Assembly: GCF_000178995.1 (NCBI RefSeq)
Contig: NZ_ADVZ01000002.1
Location: 496,001-560,000, forward strand
Source: Afipia sp. 1NLS2
GTDB lineage: Bacteria; Pseudomonadota; Alphaproteobacteria; Rhizobiales; Xanthobacteraceae
Direction: 5' to 3'
DNA length: 64,000 nucleotides
Position numbers and translations under genes: made by a program. Shown here piece by piece: positions 35,286 through 45,820 of this stretch. Each line of letters begins with the position of its first letter. Position 1 is the stretch's first letter. The notes below the pieces were generated by a model. It was not told where the DNA came from and did not search any database. It saw only the letters and a program-made list of their open reading frames with translations.

Positions 35286-36023
35286 ATGAACAGCCAGCCG
35301 TCCAAGCCATCAAAACCGCGTGTTCTCCCCTGTGGCGACGCCGCACTCGCCGTGGAGTTCGGCACCACCATGGAGGCCGACAGCAACCGCCGGGTTTTTG
35401 CACTGGATCGCGCGCTGAAAAATATGCCGGTCGAGGGTATCACCGAGACGGTGCCGACCTATCGCTCGCTCCTCATCCATTACGATCCGCTCAGGCTCGG
35501 CTTTTCCGAATTGAGCGACCGCCTTTTGGCTCTTCTCGACCGGCCGGACACGACGGAACGCCCATCCCGGCACTGGCGTGTGCCGGTGGCCTATGGCGGT
35601 GCATTCGGCCTGGATCTTGATGCGGTGGCGAAAGCGCATGGCATGTCGTCTGACGAACTGATCCGGCGCCACAGCGCCCCGCGTTACGAGGTGGCGATGA
35701 TCGGCTTCACACCGGGTTTCTCCTATCTCCGCGGTCTTGATTCCGCGATTGCCACGCCGCGCCGGCCACAGCCGCGTATGTCCACCCCTGCGGGCACGAT
35801 CTCGATCGGCGGCGTTCAGGCCGCGTTGCAATGCCTTGCCGGGCCAAGCGGCTGGCATCTTCTCGGCCGCACGCCGGTGCGCACCTTCGATCCGCGCCGC
35901 GATCCGGTCTTCCTGATCGAGCCCGGCGACACCGTAACCTTCGCACAAATCGGTCCGGTCGAGTTCGAACGTCTTGAGCGCCTCGCGGAACATGGCGAGG
36001 CGGTCGTGGAGTTGACGACGTGA
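35286..36023 (+). CDS. pxpB: 5-oxoprolinase subunit PxpB (KipI-like)
   Basis: 245 aa from the ATG at 35286. The carboxyltransferase-type domain is recognised by CGDAALAVEFG, TVPTYRSLLIHYDP, RHWRVPVAYGG, IGFTPGFSYLRGLD and TPAGTISIGGVQA. Together with PxpA and PxpC it opens 5-oxoproline (pyroglutamate) to glutamate using ATP. The start overlaps the 5' leader of the divergent RraA-fold gene region. The three pxp genes run pxpB, pxpC, pxpA with four-base or shorter spacing. Confidence 0.92.
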   Translation: MNSQPSKPSKPRVLPCGDAALAVEFGTTMEADSNRRVFALDRALKNMPVEGITETVPTYRSLLIHYDPLRLGFSELSDRLLALLDRPDTTERPSRHWRVPVAYGGAFGLDLDAVAKAHGMSSDELIRRHSAPRYEVAMIGFTPGFSYLRGLDSAIATPRRPQPRMSTPAGTISIGGVQAALQCLAGPSGWHLLGRTPVRTFDPRRDPVFLIEPGDTVTFAQIGPVEFERLERLAEHGEAVVELTT

Positions 36024-36949
36024 GCGTGCTCGAAGTCATCGCTGCGGGGCCACTGACGTCCGTGCAGGATATCGGCCGCTTCGGCGCGCAGCGTTATGGC
36101 CTGACGCCGAGCGGCGCGATGGACCGCCTTTCGCTCGCTGCAGCCAATGCGCTGGTGGGACATCCACTCTCCGCGCCTGCCATCGAGATCGGGCCAATAA
36201 AGGCTGTCTTTGTCGCCCGGGGTGGCCCGCTGTGCGCGGCGCTCACCGGCGCGTTGCGGTTTGCACGGATCGGTGACAAGCCCTGCCCGCTCTATCGCAC
36301 ATTCATGCTTCGCGACGGTGAGACGCTAACCCTCGATGCGGCGCGCAAGGGCATGTTCAGCTATCTTGCCATCGCAGGTGAGTTGAAAGGCGAAGCAATG
36401 TTCGGCAGCTTTTCGGTCAATGCCCGCGCCGGACTTGGGAGCCCCTATCCCCGGCCACTTCAAAGCGGCGACCGGCTGACATACGGAAACGTGGCATCGT
36501 TGCCAGACCGCACCATGCCTCCTCCCGTCTTCGGCGAAGGCGCGATCCGCGTTGTGCCGGGACCTCAATATGATGAATTCGGAAAATCCACCGAGCTGTT
36601 CTTCAATTCACCATGGCAGATTTCGCCCGCCAGCGACCGCATGGGCTATCGCCTCGAAGGGCCATCTCTCACCCATGCCGGAAATTTCAATATTGTCTCG
36701 GATGGCACCGTGGACGGAAGCATTCAGGTTGCGGGCGGCCAGCCGATCGTGCTGATGAAAGATCGCGGTACAACCGGCGGATATCCCAAGATCGCGACCA
36801 TCATATCCGCCGATCTCGGCCGCTTTGCGCAAACCCGCCCACGGCATACACTCCGCTTTGCGGAAATCGACGTGGCTGCCGCGCAGCAGGAGGCGCGCGC
36901 CTTCCATACGCTACTGCAATCTTTGCCCGAGAGAATCCGGAACGCATAA
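36020..36949 (+). CDS. pxpC: 5-oxoprolinase subunit PxpC (KipA-like, biotin-dependent carboxyltransferase fold)
   Basis: 309 aa, starting at a GTG at 36020 that overlaps the pxpB stop. It has the family motifs [23 protein letters not shown] at the start (in two blocks), [29 protein letters not shown] and the closing [16 protein letters not shown]. It is the second half of the PxpBC pair. No biotin is used despite the family name. Confidence 0.92.
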   Translation: MSVLEVIAAGPLTSVQDIGRFGAQRYGLTPSGAMDRLSLAAANALVGHPLSAPAIEIGPIKAVFVARGGPLCAALTGALRFARIGDKPCPLYRTFMLRDGETLTLDAARKGMFSYLAIAGELKGEAMFGSFSVNARAGLGSPYPRPLQSGDRLTYGNVASLPDRTMPPPVFGEGAIRVVPGPQYDEFGKSTELFFNSPWQISPASDRMGYRLEGPSLTHAGNFNIVSDGTVDGSIQVAGGQPIVLMKDRGTTGGYPKIATIISADLGRFAQTRPRHTLRFAEIDVAAAQQEARAFHTLLQSLPERIRNA

Positions 36950-36951
36950 CG

Positions 36952-37704
36952 ATGCAGATCGACATCAACTCCGACATCGGCGAAGGCGTGGGAAACGACG
37001 AGGCGATGCTGGCCGTCGCCACCAGCGTCAACATCGCCTGTGGGTTTCATGCGGGCGATCCAGGCCTCATGCGAAAGATCGCGACCCAGGCTCATGCGCG
37101 TGGCGTCGGCATCGGCGCGCACCCCAGCTATCGCGATCTTGCAGGATTCGGGCGTCAGCCCATGCCCGGGCTCAGCGCCAGCGAGATCGAGAACCTTGTC
37201 GCCTACCAGACCGGGGCACTATGCGCGGTTGCTTCCCTCGCGGGCCACAAGGTCACGCATGTGAAGGCGCATGGCGCACTCTCGAACGCAGCCTGCGCCG
37301 ACGCCATGATCGCCAAGGCCATCGCGACGGCCGTCAAAGCTGTCGATCCCGGCCTCGCCTTCATGGTGCTGCCGCATACCGAACTGGCTCACGCGGCGGA
37401 TCACACAGGCTTAAGGCCGATCCATGAAATCTACGCCGACCGCGCCTATCAGGACGACGCGCAGCTTCTTCCCCGCAGCCAGAACGGTGCGGTGCTGCAC
37501 GATGCCGGTGAGATCGCGCAGCGCGTTCTGCGGATGGTGCGGGGGCAATCCATCATTGCTGCCTCGGGAAAAACGATCGCGACGCCCATCGATAGCGTCT
37601 GCGTTCATGGCGATACTCCGGGTGCTGTCGAAATCGCAAAAACCGTTCGTTCCGTGCTGGAGCAAGGCGGCGTGACAATCTCACCCTTCAGTTCTCGGCC
37701 GTAG
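36952..37704 (+). CDS. pxpA: 5-oxoprolinase subunit PxpA (LamB/YcsF family)
   Basis: 250 aa; the ATG at 36952 directly follows the pxpC stop by two bases. Family motifs are DINSDIGEG at 4-12, [28 protein letters not shown] and [10 protein letters not shown], then [11 protein letters not shown] near the end. It carries the metal-dependent hydrolase part of the 5-oxoprolinase complex. The gene ends in TAG at 37702, overlapping the tail of the convergent nasA gene by 17 nt. Confidence 0.94.
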   Translation: MQIDINSDIGEGVGNDEAMLAVATSVNIACGFHAGDPGLMRKIATQAHARGVGIGAHPSYRDLAGFGRQPMPGLSASEIENLVAYQTGALCAVASLAGHKVTHVKAHGALSNAACADAMIAKAIATAVKAVDPGLAFMVLPHTELAHAADHTGLRPIHEIYADRAYQDDAQLLPRSQNGAVLHDAGEIAQRVLRMVRGQSIIAASGKTIATPIDSVCVHGDTPGAVEIAKTVRSVLEQGGVTISPFSSRP

Positions 37705-40405
37705 CCATCTCACGGTGAGCGGCCTGTTCCGTATCAGGCATCGTTTCCGCAACCAAGCGGCGTAATTCCGGAATGCAGGAGCCGCAATTGGTGCCTGCCT
37801 TGAGCTGCGCCCCAAGGTCGAGATGCGAGCGCGCCGCGCCGGACTTCAACGCATCGCAGATCGTGTTGCGGCCAACACCGAAACAGGCACAGATAATGGG
37901 CCCGGTGTTCGCAGTTGCATCCGCTGCCTTTCCGGACAGCAGCAGCCTGCGCTGGTCGGCCGAAAGCGTTTCTTCCGCAAACAGATCCTTTGTTGCATCC
38001 CACTCGGTCGGGCGACCTGCTGGTTCGACAAACAGACAGCTCATTAGCCTGTCGCCATCGAATGACGCCGCCCGATAAACACCTCCGACTGCATCGACAT
38101 AATCCGCAAGGTCCTGTCCCATGGAGCGGTCATCAAACCAGGCCCGCCACGGCACGCCCTGCTTTGCGGCGAACAGATATCCATAGCCTCCAGTCACCGC
38201 GACCCGCGTCCACCATGCACCCGCAGGGAACGACAGCCTTTCGCGTGACAAGACAAAGCCCTGTTGCGGGTAATCGCAGGGAAACAGATTGGCAGGCGTG
38301 GCCTTGTTTTCCGGCTGGCCCGAATAGGGATCGGTATGAGGCGCGACCAGCGCGCCCACCCGCGCAGAAGACGACGTCTCATCGCTCCAATGAATCGGCG
38401 CGAACAACATGCCCGGCTGCTGGCGATCCGTCACGGTCACCTTGAGCACGCATTGGCCGTGGTCTGTTTCCACTCTGGCAAATCCGCCGTCCGTGACACC
38501 CGCCATCTGTGCATCGCGTGGATGAATTTCAACAAACGGAAACCGCAGATGCTGTCCAAGGCGCGGGCTGAGGCCTGTCCGCGTCATGGTATGCCACTGG
38601 TCACGAATACGGCCGGTGTTCAGCAACATCGGGCGTGCTGCGGATTTCTCGCCGCGCAGCACCGGAATTTCGGTCACGACGAAACGCGCGCGCTTGTCGT
38701 TGGTGTAAAATCCGCCATCAGCAAAGAAGCGCTCCGACATGCTCGCATCCGCGCGCGCCGGCCACAGCGCTGGCGTAATTTGATCGAAGTCGCTTTCGGT
38801 GATCTCGGAAAACGCTCCAAGGTCGAAATCGCGAGTACCTTTATTCTCGAATGCAGAGAGGCGGCAGTGCTCGCGGAAAATCTCCGCCGAGGATTGATAC
38901 GAGAATGCCCGCTCATAGCCGAGCCGCCTGGCGATTTCGCTGACGATCCACCAGTCCGGCTTGGCATCGCCTGCGGGAGCCATGAATGAACGCTGGCGCG
39001 ATACCCGGCGCTCCGAATTGGTCACCGTGCCGGATCGCTCGCCCCATGCCTGCGCCGGCAGCAGCACATGCGCGCCCGAATTCACGCTATCGTTCGAGCG
39101 CACGTTATCGGAAATCACGAGCAGATCGAGCTTCTGCATCGCAAGCCGCATAGCATCGGCGTTCGGCAACGACACAGCCGGGTTCGTGCCCATCACCCAT
39201 AGCGCCTTGATCTCGCCGCGCCCGATAGCCTCGAACATCTGAACTGCCTTGAGCCCTTCATGGGTCGCAATGTGCGGCGCCTGCCAGAACCGCCGCACCC
39301 GGTCAATGTCCGGCGGTGTGAAGTTCATATGCGCGGCCAACTGGTTTGCAAGCCCGCCAACCTCACGGCCACCCATCGCATTTGGCTGTCCCGTCAGCGA
39401 GAACGGACCCATGCCGGGCTTGCCGATCCGTCCCATCGCAAGATGGCAGTTGATGATAGCGTTGACCTTATCGGTGCCTTGCGCCGACTGGTTGACGCCC
39501 TGGGAATACAACGTCACCACCTTTTCCGTCGAAGCGAACAGACGAAAGAACTCCTCGACATCGGCTTCGCTCAGTCCAGTCGCAAGCGCGGTCGCCGCGA
39601 TATTGGCGGCAATCCTGCGGGCCTGCGCCAACGCCTCCGCGAATCCCGAAGTATGATCTTCGATAAAACCGTTATCGAGCGCGCCTTGTGCCGCAAGAAA
39701 GACCAGCAGACCGCTGAACAGCGCAGTATCTGTCCCAGGCTTCAACCCCAGAAAAAGATCGGCGTCGCTGGTGGTATCCGTTCGGCGCGGGTCGACGACG
39801 ACAATCTTCGCGCCCCGTGTCTGTTTGTTCGCCAGCATGCGCTGATACAAAACCGGATGGCACCACGCAGCGTTCGAGCCGACGAGAACGAGGAAATCCG
39901 CCTCGTCGAGATCGCGATAATTCCCCGGCACGGTGTCCGAACCGAAGGCGCGCTTGTGACCTGCGACGGCCGACGACATACACAGCCGCGAATTGGTATC
40001 GACATTGGCGCTGCCGATGAATCCCTTCATCAGCTTGTTGGCGACGTAATAATCCTCCGTCAGCAATTGCCCCGAGAGATAGAATGCAACCGAGTGGCGC
40101 CCATGCTTGGCGATGATGTGATGGAGCCGCTGCGCCACATGATCGAGCGCATCGTCCCATGCGACAGCCTCCATCTGGTCGTTCGAGCAGCGCACCATCG
40201 GATGCAGCAGCCGCTCGTGAATGCCTAGCGTCTCCCCAAGGGCCGAACCCTTGGAGCAGAGGCGGCCATAATTGGCGGGATGATCCGGGTCTCCCTTGAT
40301 GATTGCTCCGCCCTTGCCGTCGGGCGTCGCCAGCACACCGCAACCGACACCGCAATAAGGACATGTGGTCCTTACGGTCGCCGGAGAAATTTCCATCGCA
40401 CTCAT
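37688..40405 (-). CDS. nasA: Assimilatory nitrate reductase catalytic subunit
   Basis: 905 aa from the ATG at 40405. N-terminal iron-sulfur motif [10 protein letters not shown] with a fourth Cys in LCSKGSAL. The molybdopterin oxidoreductase body follows ([19 protein letters not shown] with the conserved Cys near the Mo site). After the dinucleotide-binding domain a BFD-like domain holds Cys in ICACFGVG and CGSC near the C-terminus, a second iron-sulfur centre typical of NasA-type enzymes. It reduces nitrate to nitrite in the cytoplasm. It is the last gene of the nitrate operon, 13 nt after the flavoprotein gene. Confidence 0.95.
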   Translation of the reverse strand: MSAMEISPATVRTTCPYCGVGCGVLATPDGKGGAIIKGDPDHPANYGRLCSKGSALGETLGIHERLLHPMVRCSNDQMEAVAWDDALDHVAQRLHHIIAKHGRHSVAFYLSGQLLTEDYYVANKLMKGFIGSANVDTNSRLCMSSAVAGHKRAFGSDTVPGNYRDLDEADFLVLVGSNAAWCHPVLYQRMLANKQTRGAKIVVVDPRRTDTTSDADLFLGLKPGTDTALFSGLLVFLAAQGALDNGFIEDHTSGFAEALAQARRIAANIAATALATGLSEADVEEFFRLFASTEKVVTLYSQGVNQSAQGTDKVNAIINCHLAMGRIGKPGMGPFSLTGQPNAMGGREVGGLANQLAAHMNFTPPDIDRVRRFWQAPHIATHEGLKAVQMFEAIGRGEIKALWVMGTNPAVSLPNADAMRLAMQKLDLLVISDNVRSNDSVNSGAHVLLPAQAWGERSGTVTNSERRVSRQRSFMAPAGDAKPDWWIVSEIARRLGYERAFSYQSSAEIFREHCRLSAFENKGTRDFDLGAFSEITESDFDQITPALWPARADASMSERFFADGGFYTNDKRARFVVTEIPVLRGEKSAARPMLLNTGRIRDQWHTMTRTGLSPRLGQHLRFPFVEIHPRDAQMAGVTDGGFARVETDHGQCVLKVTVTDRQQPGMLFAPIHWSDETSSSARVGALVAPHTDPYSGQPENKATPANLFPCDYPQQGFVLSRERLSFPAGAWWTRVAVTGGYGYLFAAKQGVPWRAWFDDRSMGQDLADYVDAVGGVYRAASFDGDRLMSCLFVEPAGRPTEWDATKDLFAEETLSADQRRLLLSGKAADATANTGPIICACFGVGRNTICDALKSGAARSHLDLGAQLKAGTNCGSCIPELRRLVAETMPDTEQAAHREMATAEN

Positions 40406-40418
40406 CAACGGCCTTCGC

Positions 40419-42032
40419 TCAATAGACGTCCTGCTGGTAGCGACCCTTCTTCTTCAGGTCGGCTACGAATGCGACAGCTTCATCGGTCGAGCGCGCGCCG
40501 AACTGAGCCGCGATATCCACCAGCGCGCGTTCGACATCCTTGGCCATCCGCTTGGCATCGCCGCAGACATAGACGTGTGCGCCTTCCGCCAGCCACGACC
40601 ACAGCTCGCGGCCGACCTCGCGCATGCGATCCTGCACGTAGAATTTCTCCTCGCGATCCCGCGACCACGCCAGCGACAGCCGTGTGAGATGGCCGGATGA
40701 CTTCATTGCGTTGAATTCGTCGGCATAGAAGAAGTCGCACTCGCTGCGCTGATGGCCGAAGAAAAGCCAGTTGCGACCCGGCGCGCCGGTCGCCTGCCGG
40801 TCGTGCAGGAAGGCACGGAATGGCGCCACGCCGGTGCCGGGACCGATCATGATAACCGGCGTGTTCGGGTCCTGCGGCAGCCCGAAACCATGCGCCTTCT
40901 GAACATAGACTTTTAGCGTATCGCCCGGATTGATCCGCTCGGCGAGGAATGTGGATGCAACACCTATACGCTTGCGCTTGCCGATTGTGTAACGGACGGT
41001 ATCGACCGTCAGCGACAAGCGGCCCGGCGTCGCGTTGTGCGACGACGAGATGGAGTATAATCGCGGCTGCAACCGCTCCAGCGCCTCGATGAAGGCTTCC
41101 GGGTGCGGCCGGACGCCCGCGAACTTCTGCAGCGCCGCCATCACGTCGAGATGTGCGGCGTCACCATCCGGGTCATCGCCTGAAGCAAGCGCCCGCGCCT
41201 TTTCGCGGGCCGCGCCGCCGGTGATGAAGGAAATCAACTCGAACAACGAATCCGGCGCAGGCGACAGCGACACATCTTCGTGCAGCACGTCGCGCAGCTT
41301 CTTGCCATTGATCATCGTCTCGTGCGAAACGCCAAGCAGCGCGATGATCTGATCGACCATGCCAAGATCGTTGCTGGCGAACACGCCGAAGGAATCGCCG
41401 ACGACATAATCGAGGCCAGGCCCCGATAGATCAAACTCGATATGCCAGGTTTCCTTTTCTGATCCCGGCTTGTTCAAAAGGCGCCGCGACAGGAAGACCG
41501 CCTTAATCGGATTGTCACGCGAGCGGCCCGGCTCGCCGACGGTTTTGGCAGCAGGCTCCGCCAGATTCGCCTCGGGCGCCGGCGATGGCGAGGATGACGG
41601 CGCGCTCTCCAATTCCTCATACAGCGTCTTCAGCATCCGGGCGGTTTCCTTGCCACCCGGTACGCACAGGTTCAGGCGCGCCTCCTTCTTGCCGGCAATT
41701 GCCTCGGAATAATCGTGGCAATTGTAACCGCACTGGCCGCAATCCTGCTGCGCCATCGCCGCCATCATCCGGCGGCGCAGTGGGCGGCCCTCAGCAAGCT
41801 TCATGCGCTCGGCAATCGGAAGCGTCTGGTCGTGCCACGGAGCCTCACCGTCATCGTTGTCCCCCGCACCCTTCATGACCGCCGCGCCCTGCTCGGGCGA
41901 CAATGGCGTGACCGCATTATCGAGCGATACCAGCCCAGCGAAGAAGCCGTTCAGCCACGACCGCTGTTCATGCGAGAACGGTGCCGTTTCCGGAATGATC
42001 TCGAGCTGGCTCGGCGGTGTTCTCTGGTTCAT
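40419..42032 (-). CDS. CysJ-like FAD/NADPH reductase with N-terminal iron-sulfur segment
   Basis: 537 aa. The C-terminal two thirds is the sulfite-reductase-alpha type FAD/NADPH module: RLYSISSS (FAD), GPGTGVAPFRAF (pyrophosphate), FFGHQR and the terminal YQQDVY. The usual N-terminal flavodoxin domain is missing. Instead the N-terminus has a Cys-rich stretch (CGQCGYNCH, with a fourth Cys in LNLCVPGG, about 105-135) that looks like a [4Fe-4S] site. It likely passes electrons from NADPH to NasA or NirA. Its ATG overlaps the nirA stop. Often annotated as sulfite reductase subunit alpha, but the context says nitrate assimilation. Confidence 0.88.
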   Translation of the reverse strand: MNQRTPPSQLEIIPETAPFSHEQRSWLNGFFAGLVSLDNAVTPLSPEQGAAVMKGAGDNDDGEAPWHDQTLPIAERMKLAEGRPLRRRMMAAMAQQDCGQCGYNCHDYSEAIAGKKEARLNLCVPGGKETARMLKTLYEELESAPSSSPSPAPEANLAEPAAKTVGEPGRSRDNPIKAVFLSRRLLNKPGSEKETWHIEFDLSGPGLDYVVGDSFGVFASNDLGMVDQIIALLGVSHETMINGKKLRDVLHEDVSLSPAPDSLFELISFITGGAAREKARALASGDDPDGDAAHLDVMAALQKFAGVRPHPEAFIEALERLQPRLYSISSSHNATPGRLSLTVDTVRYTIGKRKRIGVASTFLAERINPGDTLKVYVQKAHGFGLPQDPNTPVIMIGPGTGVAPFRAFLHDRQATGAPGRNWLFFGHQRSECDFFYADEFNAMKSSGHLTRLSLAWSRDREEKFYVQDRMREVGRELWSWLAEGAHVYVCGDAKRMAKDVERALVDIAAQFGARSTDEAVAFVADLKKKGRYQQDVY

Positions 42033-43786
42033 CAGGCCGGCTCCATTTCAGTCATGCGCTTGAGAGCGTCGATCTCGGTCCGCTTGGCAAAATCGAGGAA
42101 GGTCTCGTCTTCCGATGCCCGGTTGGTGACGTAGGCTTTCAGCACGCGCTCCACGGTGCGCGGTGCATCCTCGGCTTTGACGTTCTGAAACAGTTCGCGC
42201 GCGATTGTGGCATCAGTTCCAAATCCGCCGCCGACCAGAAGGTGATAGCCATCGACCGTATCGCCATCGTCGTTGACCGGAACGCGCGCGCCGATCAAAC
42301 CGATGTCGCCGATATAGTGCTGGGCACAGGAATGATGGCATCCAGTGAGGTGGATGTTCACCGGCGCATTGAGCGGCACGCGCTCGTCGCACCAAGCTGC
42401 GATCTCCTCGGCATTCTCCTTGGTATGCGCGGCGGCGAAACGACACCCCGTCGCGCCTGTGCAGGCGATCAACCCGGCGCGCAACGCGGAAGCCGTCACC
42501 GCAAGGCCGAGCGCCTGGATCGCGGCAGTCACGGTGGCTACATCGGTATCGGCAATGCCGGAGATCAGCAGATTCTGCCAGACGGTAAGGCGAATGTCGC
42601 CATCGCCATAATCCGCAGCGATCCTCGCAAGCCCGCGCATCTGGTCAGGCGACAGCCGGCCAAGCTTCAATGCGACACCGATCCAGTTCAGTCCAGACTG
42701 CTTCTGCGCATGAACCCCGATATGCGCGAGCCGATCATAGGCCGGGCGCGGCGCGATGGCATCCGCAGGCACGCGCACCAGCTTGCGGTTAAGCTTCTCC
42801 TCGACCGCTGCGAGAAACTTGTCGAACCCCCAGGCATCGAGCACGTACTTCAATCGCGCCTTGTTGCGGTTGGTTCGGTCGCCATTCTCGATGAAAACCC
42901 GCAGGATCGCGTCGGCAACACCAATGGCCTCCTGCGGCTGCAGGATCACGCCAGTATCGCGGGCAAAATCCTTGTGGCCGGTAATGCCGCCAAGGCCCAG
43001 CCGAAAGTAGATGCCGGGATCGACGCTAAAACCTTCGCGCACTTCGACAGCCTGAAATGCAATATCGTTGGTTTCTTCCAGCGTGGCAATGCGCCCTGCG
43101 CCGTCGAACGCGACGTTGAACTTGCGCGGCAGACCATACAGCGAGCGGTCGTTAAGAATGTGGAAGTGCCAGGCCTTCGCGTAAGGGCGGGTATCGAGCA
43201 ATTCCTGCGAATCGATGCCGGCGGTCGAGGTCCCGGTGACGTTGCGAATATTGTCCGCACCGGAGCCGCGCGAGCACAGCCCCAGATCCTGCAATCCTTC
43301 AATGACGTTGATTGCGTTCTTCGGCTCGATCTCGCGAAGCTGGAGATTGGCACGCGTGGTCACGTGGGCATACGGACCACCGAAATTCTCCGCGAGATCG
43401 GCCACGCCAGCAAATTGCCAATGCTTGAGGATACCGTTCGGAATCCGCAGGCGACACATGTAGGACGACTGCGTGGGTGCGACATAGAAGATGCCGTAAT
43501 AACGCCAGCGGAAATTATCTGGCGGCTTCGGCGCTTCGTTCAACTCGGCCTGCTTCACAAGACGCGGATAGGCATCGAACGGATGCTCTTCCCGCTTAAA
43601 CTTCTCCTGATCGTTGAGCTTGCCGCCTGCCGCGACGACACGATCCTGCGCCTTGATGTGAATGGCATCGGGGCCGACCGGCTCGCTCTTTGCGGGCGCG
43701 TTGCTGCGCGCAACCCGCGATGCGCTGAGCCCCGAAACGAAGCCTTCGAGATAGCGCTTCTGGTCTGGAGAGAAATCGCTGGACAT
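42032..43786 (-). CDS. nirA: Assimilatory ferredoxin-type nitrite reductase
   Basis: 584 aa. Two ferredoxin-like halves with siroheme/[4Fe-4S] cysteines CTGATGC (C-x5-C) and CHHSC (C-x3-C, in HLTGCHHSCAQHYIGD). The N-terminal half has FYVAPTQSSYMCRLRIPNG and NVTGTSTAGID. It reduces nitrite to ammonium with six electrons. The stop overlaps the flavoprotein start, and the FAD oxidoreductase gene ends 3 nt before its start, so these genes are translationally coupled in the nas operon. Confidence 0.93.
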   Translation of the reverse strand: MSSDFSPDQKRYLEGFVSGLSASRVARSNAPAKSEPVGPDAIHIKAQDRVVAAGGKLNDQEKFKREEHPFDAYPRLVKQAELNEAPKPPDNFRWRYYGIFYVAPTQSSYMCRLRIPNGILKHWQFAGVADLAENFGGPYAHVTTRANLQLREIEPKNAINVIEGLQDLGLCSRGSGADNIRNVTGTSTAGIDSQELLDTRPYAKAWHFHILNDRSLYGLPRKFNVAFDGAGRIATLEETNDIAFQAVEVREGFSVDPGIYFRLGLGGITGHKDFARDTGVILQPQEAIGVADAILRVFIENGDRTNRNKARLKYVLDAWGFDKFLAAVEEKLNRKLVRVPADAIAPRPAYDRLAHIGVHAQKQSGLNWIGVALKLGRLSPDQMRGLARIAADYGDGDIRLTVWQNLLISGIADTDVATVTAAIQALGLAVTASALRAGLIACTGATGCRFAAAHTKENAEEIAAWCDERVPLNAPVNIHLTGCHHSCAQHYIGDIGLIGARVPVNDDGDTVDGYHLLVGGGFGTDATIARELFQNVKAEDAPRTVERVLKAYVTNRASEDETFLDFAKRTEIDALKRMTEMEPA

Positions 43787-43789
43787 GAC

Positions 43790-45004
43790 TTAAGCTGCCT
43801 TTAGTTGAGCAAGCGCGCGACCGAACATCATGTCGCCGCGAATTGTTTCGATGGGAGCCATTGTCCGGATAAGATCGAGATACCAAAGCGCGTCCTGGGT
43901 ATCGCCCACGAGCACCGCGCCGGTAAGACGCCCCTCCGCGACAACCAGCTTCTTGTAGTTGCCGCGCCGCTCATCGTTGAACACCAGCGTTTCGCCGCCT
44001 TCGGCTGCGAGAAAATCACCGGCGGAAAAGACGCTCACGCCCGAAACTTTCAGATTAGTGGCAACAACACTGCCGACGTAATCCGTCGGATTACCGGCCA
44101 AATGAGCGGCCAGCACCTTTGCCTGCTCATAGGCTGGCTCCACGAGCCCGTAGCAGGTGCCGCGATGCTCCGCGCATTCACCGAGCGCGTAGACATTCTC
44201 GACGCCGGTGCAAATCCGATCGTCCACGACGATGCCGCGATTGACCAGCACGCCCGCCTCTTTCGCAAGCGCCACGTTGGGCCGGATGCCCGCCGCGAAC
44301 ACGACAGCGTCCGCCACAATGCTGCGGCCATTCGCCAGATCGACGCCTTCGACGTGATCGGTCCCGATGATCCGGCTTGTGTCGGCATCCAGCACAATCT
44401 CGATGCCCTTGCTCTCGACCAGCCGCTTCAGGAGCGCTGCCGCCGGGGCATCAAGCTGCCGCTCCATCAGCTGATCCATCAGGTGCAAGAGCGTTACCTT
44501 CGATCCGGCCTTCGCCAATCCGTAGGCCGCTTCAAGGCCGAGCAAGCCGCCGCCGACCACGACGACACGCCGCTTGGCACCAGCAAGCGCGAGTAACTGA
44601 TCTACGTCGCGGGTGTCGCGAAACGTATGCACGCCAGGGAGGTCGGCCCCCGGCACCGCGAGACGCAGTGGCGTCGAGCCTGTCGCAAATACCAGCTTCG
44701 AGAACGGAACGTCGGTGCCGTTGGCGAGATGCACCTTGCGCACGGCCAGATCGACCGAACTCGCAGCGCAGCCGTAGGTAACGGTAACGCCGCGATCCCG
44801 CCACCACACGGCTGACCTCAGCTCGATCTCCTGCGATGTAGCCTCACCTGCAAGCACCGAGGACAGCAGCACGCGGTTATAGGCCAAGCGCGGCTCGTCG
44901 CCGATCACGGCAATCGCGTAGCGCCCCAATGCCCGCTTCGCCAATTCCTCGACGAGCCGAGCGGCGGCCATACCGTTTCCGACAATGACGAGAGGTTCGC
45001 TCAT
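43790..45004 (-). CDS. NAD(P)H-dependent FAD oxidoreductase of the nitrate operon
   Basis: 404 aa. Rossmann motifs VIVGNGMAAARLVEEL (FAD, residues 5-20) and VVVVGGGLLGLEAAYGL (NAD, about 145-161) with CAEHRG and ALGE in the FAD-closing region. It corresponds to the N-terminal oxidoreductase part of NirB/NasB and lacks the siroheme and Rieske domains, which are supplied by NirA or are absent. It should hand electrons from NAD(P)H to the nitrate or nitrite reductase. It lies between the ABC ATPase gene (11 nt) and nirA (3 nt). Confidence 0.88.
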   Translation of the reverse strand: MSEPLVIVGNGMAAARLVEELAKRALGRYAIAVIGDEPRLAYNRVLLSSVLAGEATSQEIELRSAVWWRDRGVTVTYGCAASSVDLAVRKVHLANGTDVPFSKLVFATGSTPLRLAVPGADLPGVHTFRDTRDVDQLLALAGAKRRVVVVGGGLLGLEAAYGLAKAGSKVTLLHLMDQLMERQLDAPAAALLKRLVESKGIEIVLDADTSRIIGTDHVEGVDLANGRSIVADAVVFAAGIRPNVALAKEAGVLVNRGIVVDDRICTGVENVYALGECAEHRGTCYGLVEPAYEQAKVLAAHLAGNPTDYVGSVVATNLKVSGVSVFSAGDFLAAEGGETLVFNDERRGNYKKLVVAEGRLTGAVLVGDTQDALWYLDLIRTMAPIETIRGDMMFGRALAQLKAA

Positions 45005-45015
45005 GCTCCGCTCCC

Positions 45016-45810
45016 TTATGCCGCCTCGACGAAGCGATGACGCTCGTACAGGAATTCAAGCACGCGCTGCCGGCACTTGAGGTAGACCGGGTTGGCCGCC
45101 AGCTCGAGCCGCTTGCGCGGATGTGACAACGGCACGTCCAGAACCTCACCGATGCGCGCGCTCGGACCGTTCGTCATCATCACGATGCGATCGGAAAGCA
45201 GTACGGCCTCATCAACATCGTGGGTGATCATCATCACCGTGTTGTCGAGCTTCTGGTGCAGGGCCATCACGGTATCCTGCAGATGAGCACGCGTCAGTGC
45301 GTCCAGCGCGCCGAACGGCTCATCCAGAAGCAGAACCTTCGGCTCCATCGCCAGCGCACGGGCAATGCCGACGCGCTGCTTCATGCCACCCGATATTTCA
45401 GACGGGCGTTTGTCCTTGGCATGGGCCATCTGCACAAGGTTGAGATTGTGCATCACCCATTCGTCGCGTTCGACACGGGTCTTGGTCTTGCCGAATACCT
45501 TGTCCACCCCAAGCCGCACGTTGTTGTAGACCGTGAGCCAAGGCAGCAGGCTGTGGTTCTGGAACACAACGGCGCGATCTGGTCCTGGCGCATTCACCTC
45601 GCGCCCCTCCAGCAGCACGCCGCCCTGCGTCGCGCCGGTCAGTCCCGCCACGATGTTGAGTAGCGTGGACTTGCCGCAACCGGAATGGCCTATGATGGAG
45701 ACGTACTCGCCGCGCGCGACCGTCAGGTTGATGTCCTTCAGCACCTCCGTCGCAGCGCTGCCGCGCGTGAAGACCTTGTCCATATGATCGAGCTTCAGAT
45801 AATCCTGCAT
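45016..45810 (-). CDS. nrtD: Nitrate ABC importer ATPase (NrtD/NasD-like)
   Basis: 264 aa from the ATG at 45810. Walker A IGHSGCGKSTLLNIVAG, Q-loop VFQNHSLLPWLTVYNNV, signature ISGGMKQRVGIARAL, Walker B VLLLDEPFGALDA and the switch His (ITHDVDEAVLLSD). The LPWLTVYNNV stretch is the usual hallmark of the nitrate/sulfonate/taurine group. It energises import of nitrate with the permease (10 nt upstream) and binding protein genes. Confidence 0.9.
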   Translation of the reverse strand: MQDYLKLDHMDKVFTRGSAATEVLKDINLTVARGEYVSIIGHSGCGKSTLLNIVAGLTGATQGGVLLEGREVNAPGPDRAVVFQNHSLLPWLTVYNNVRLGVDKVFGKTKTRVERDEWVMHNLNLVQMAHAKDKRPSEISGGMKQRVGIARALAMEPKVLLLDEPFGALDALTRAHLQDTVMALHQKLDNTVMMITHDVDEAVLLSDRIVMMTNGPSARIGEVLDVPLSHPRKRLELAANPVYLKCRQRVLEFLYERHRFVEAA

Positions 45811-45820
45811 GGCGATCTCC

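Noticed and set aside
42017-43804. 595-codon open frame on the plus strand opposite nirA
   Set aside because: Antisense shadow of nirA, which has full siroheme and iron-sulfur motifs. No family signature in the shadow.
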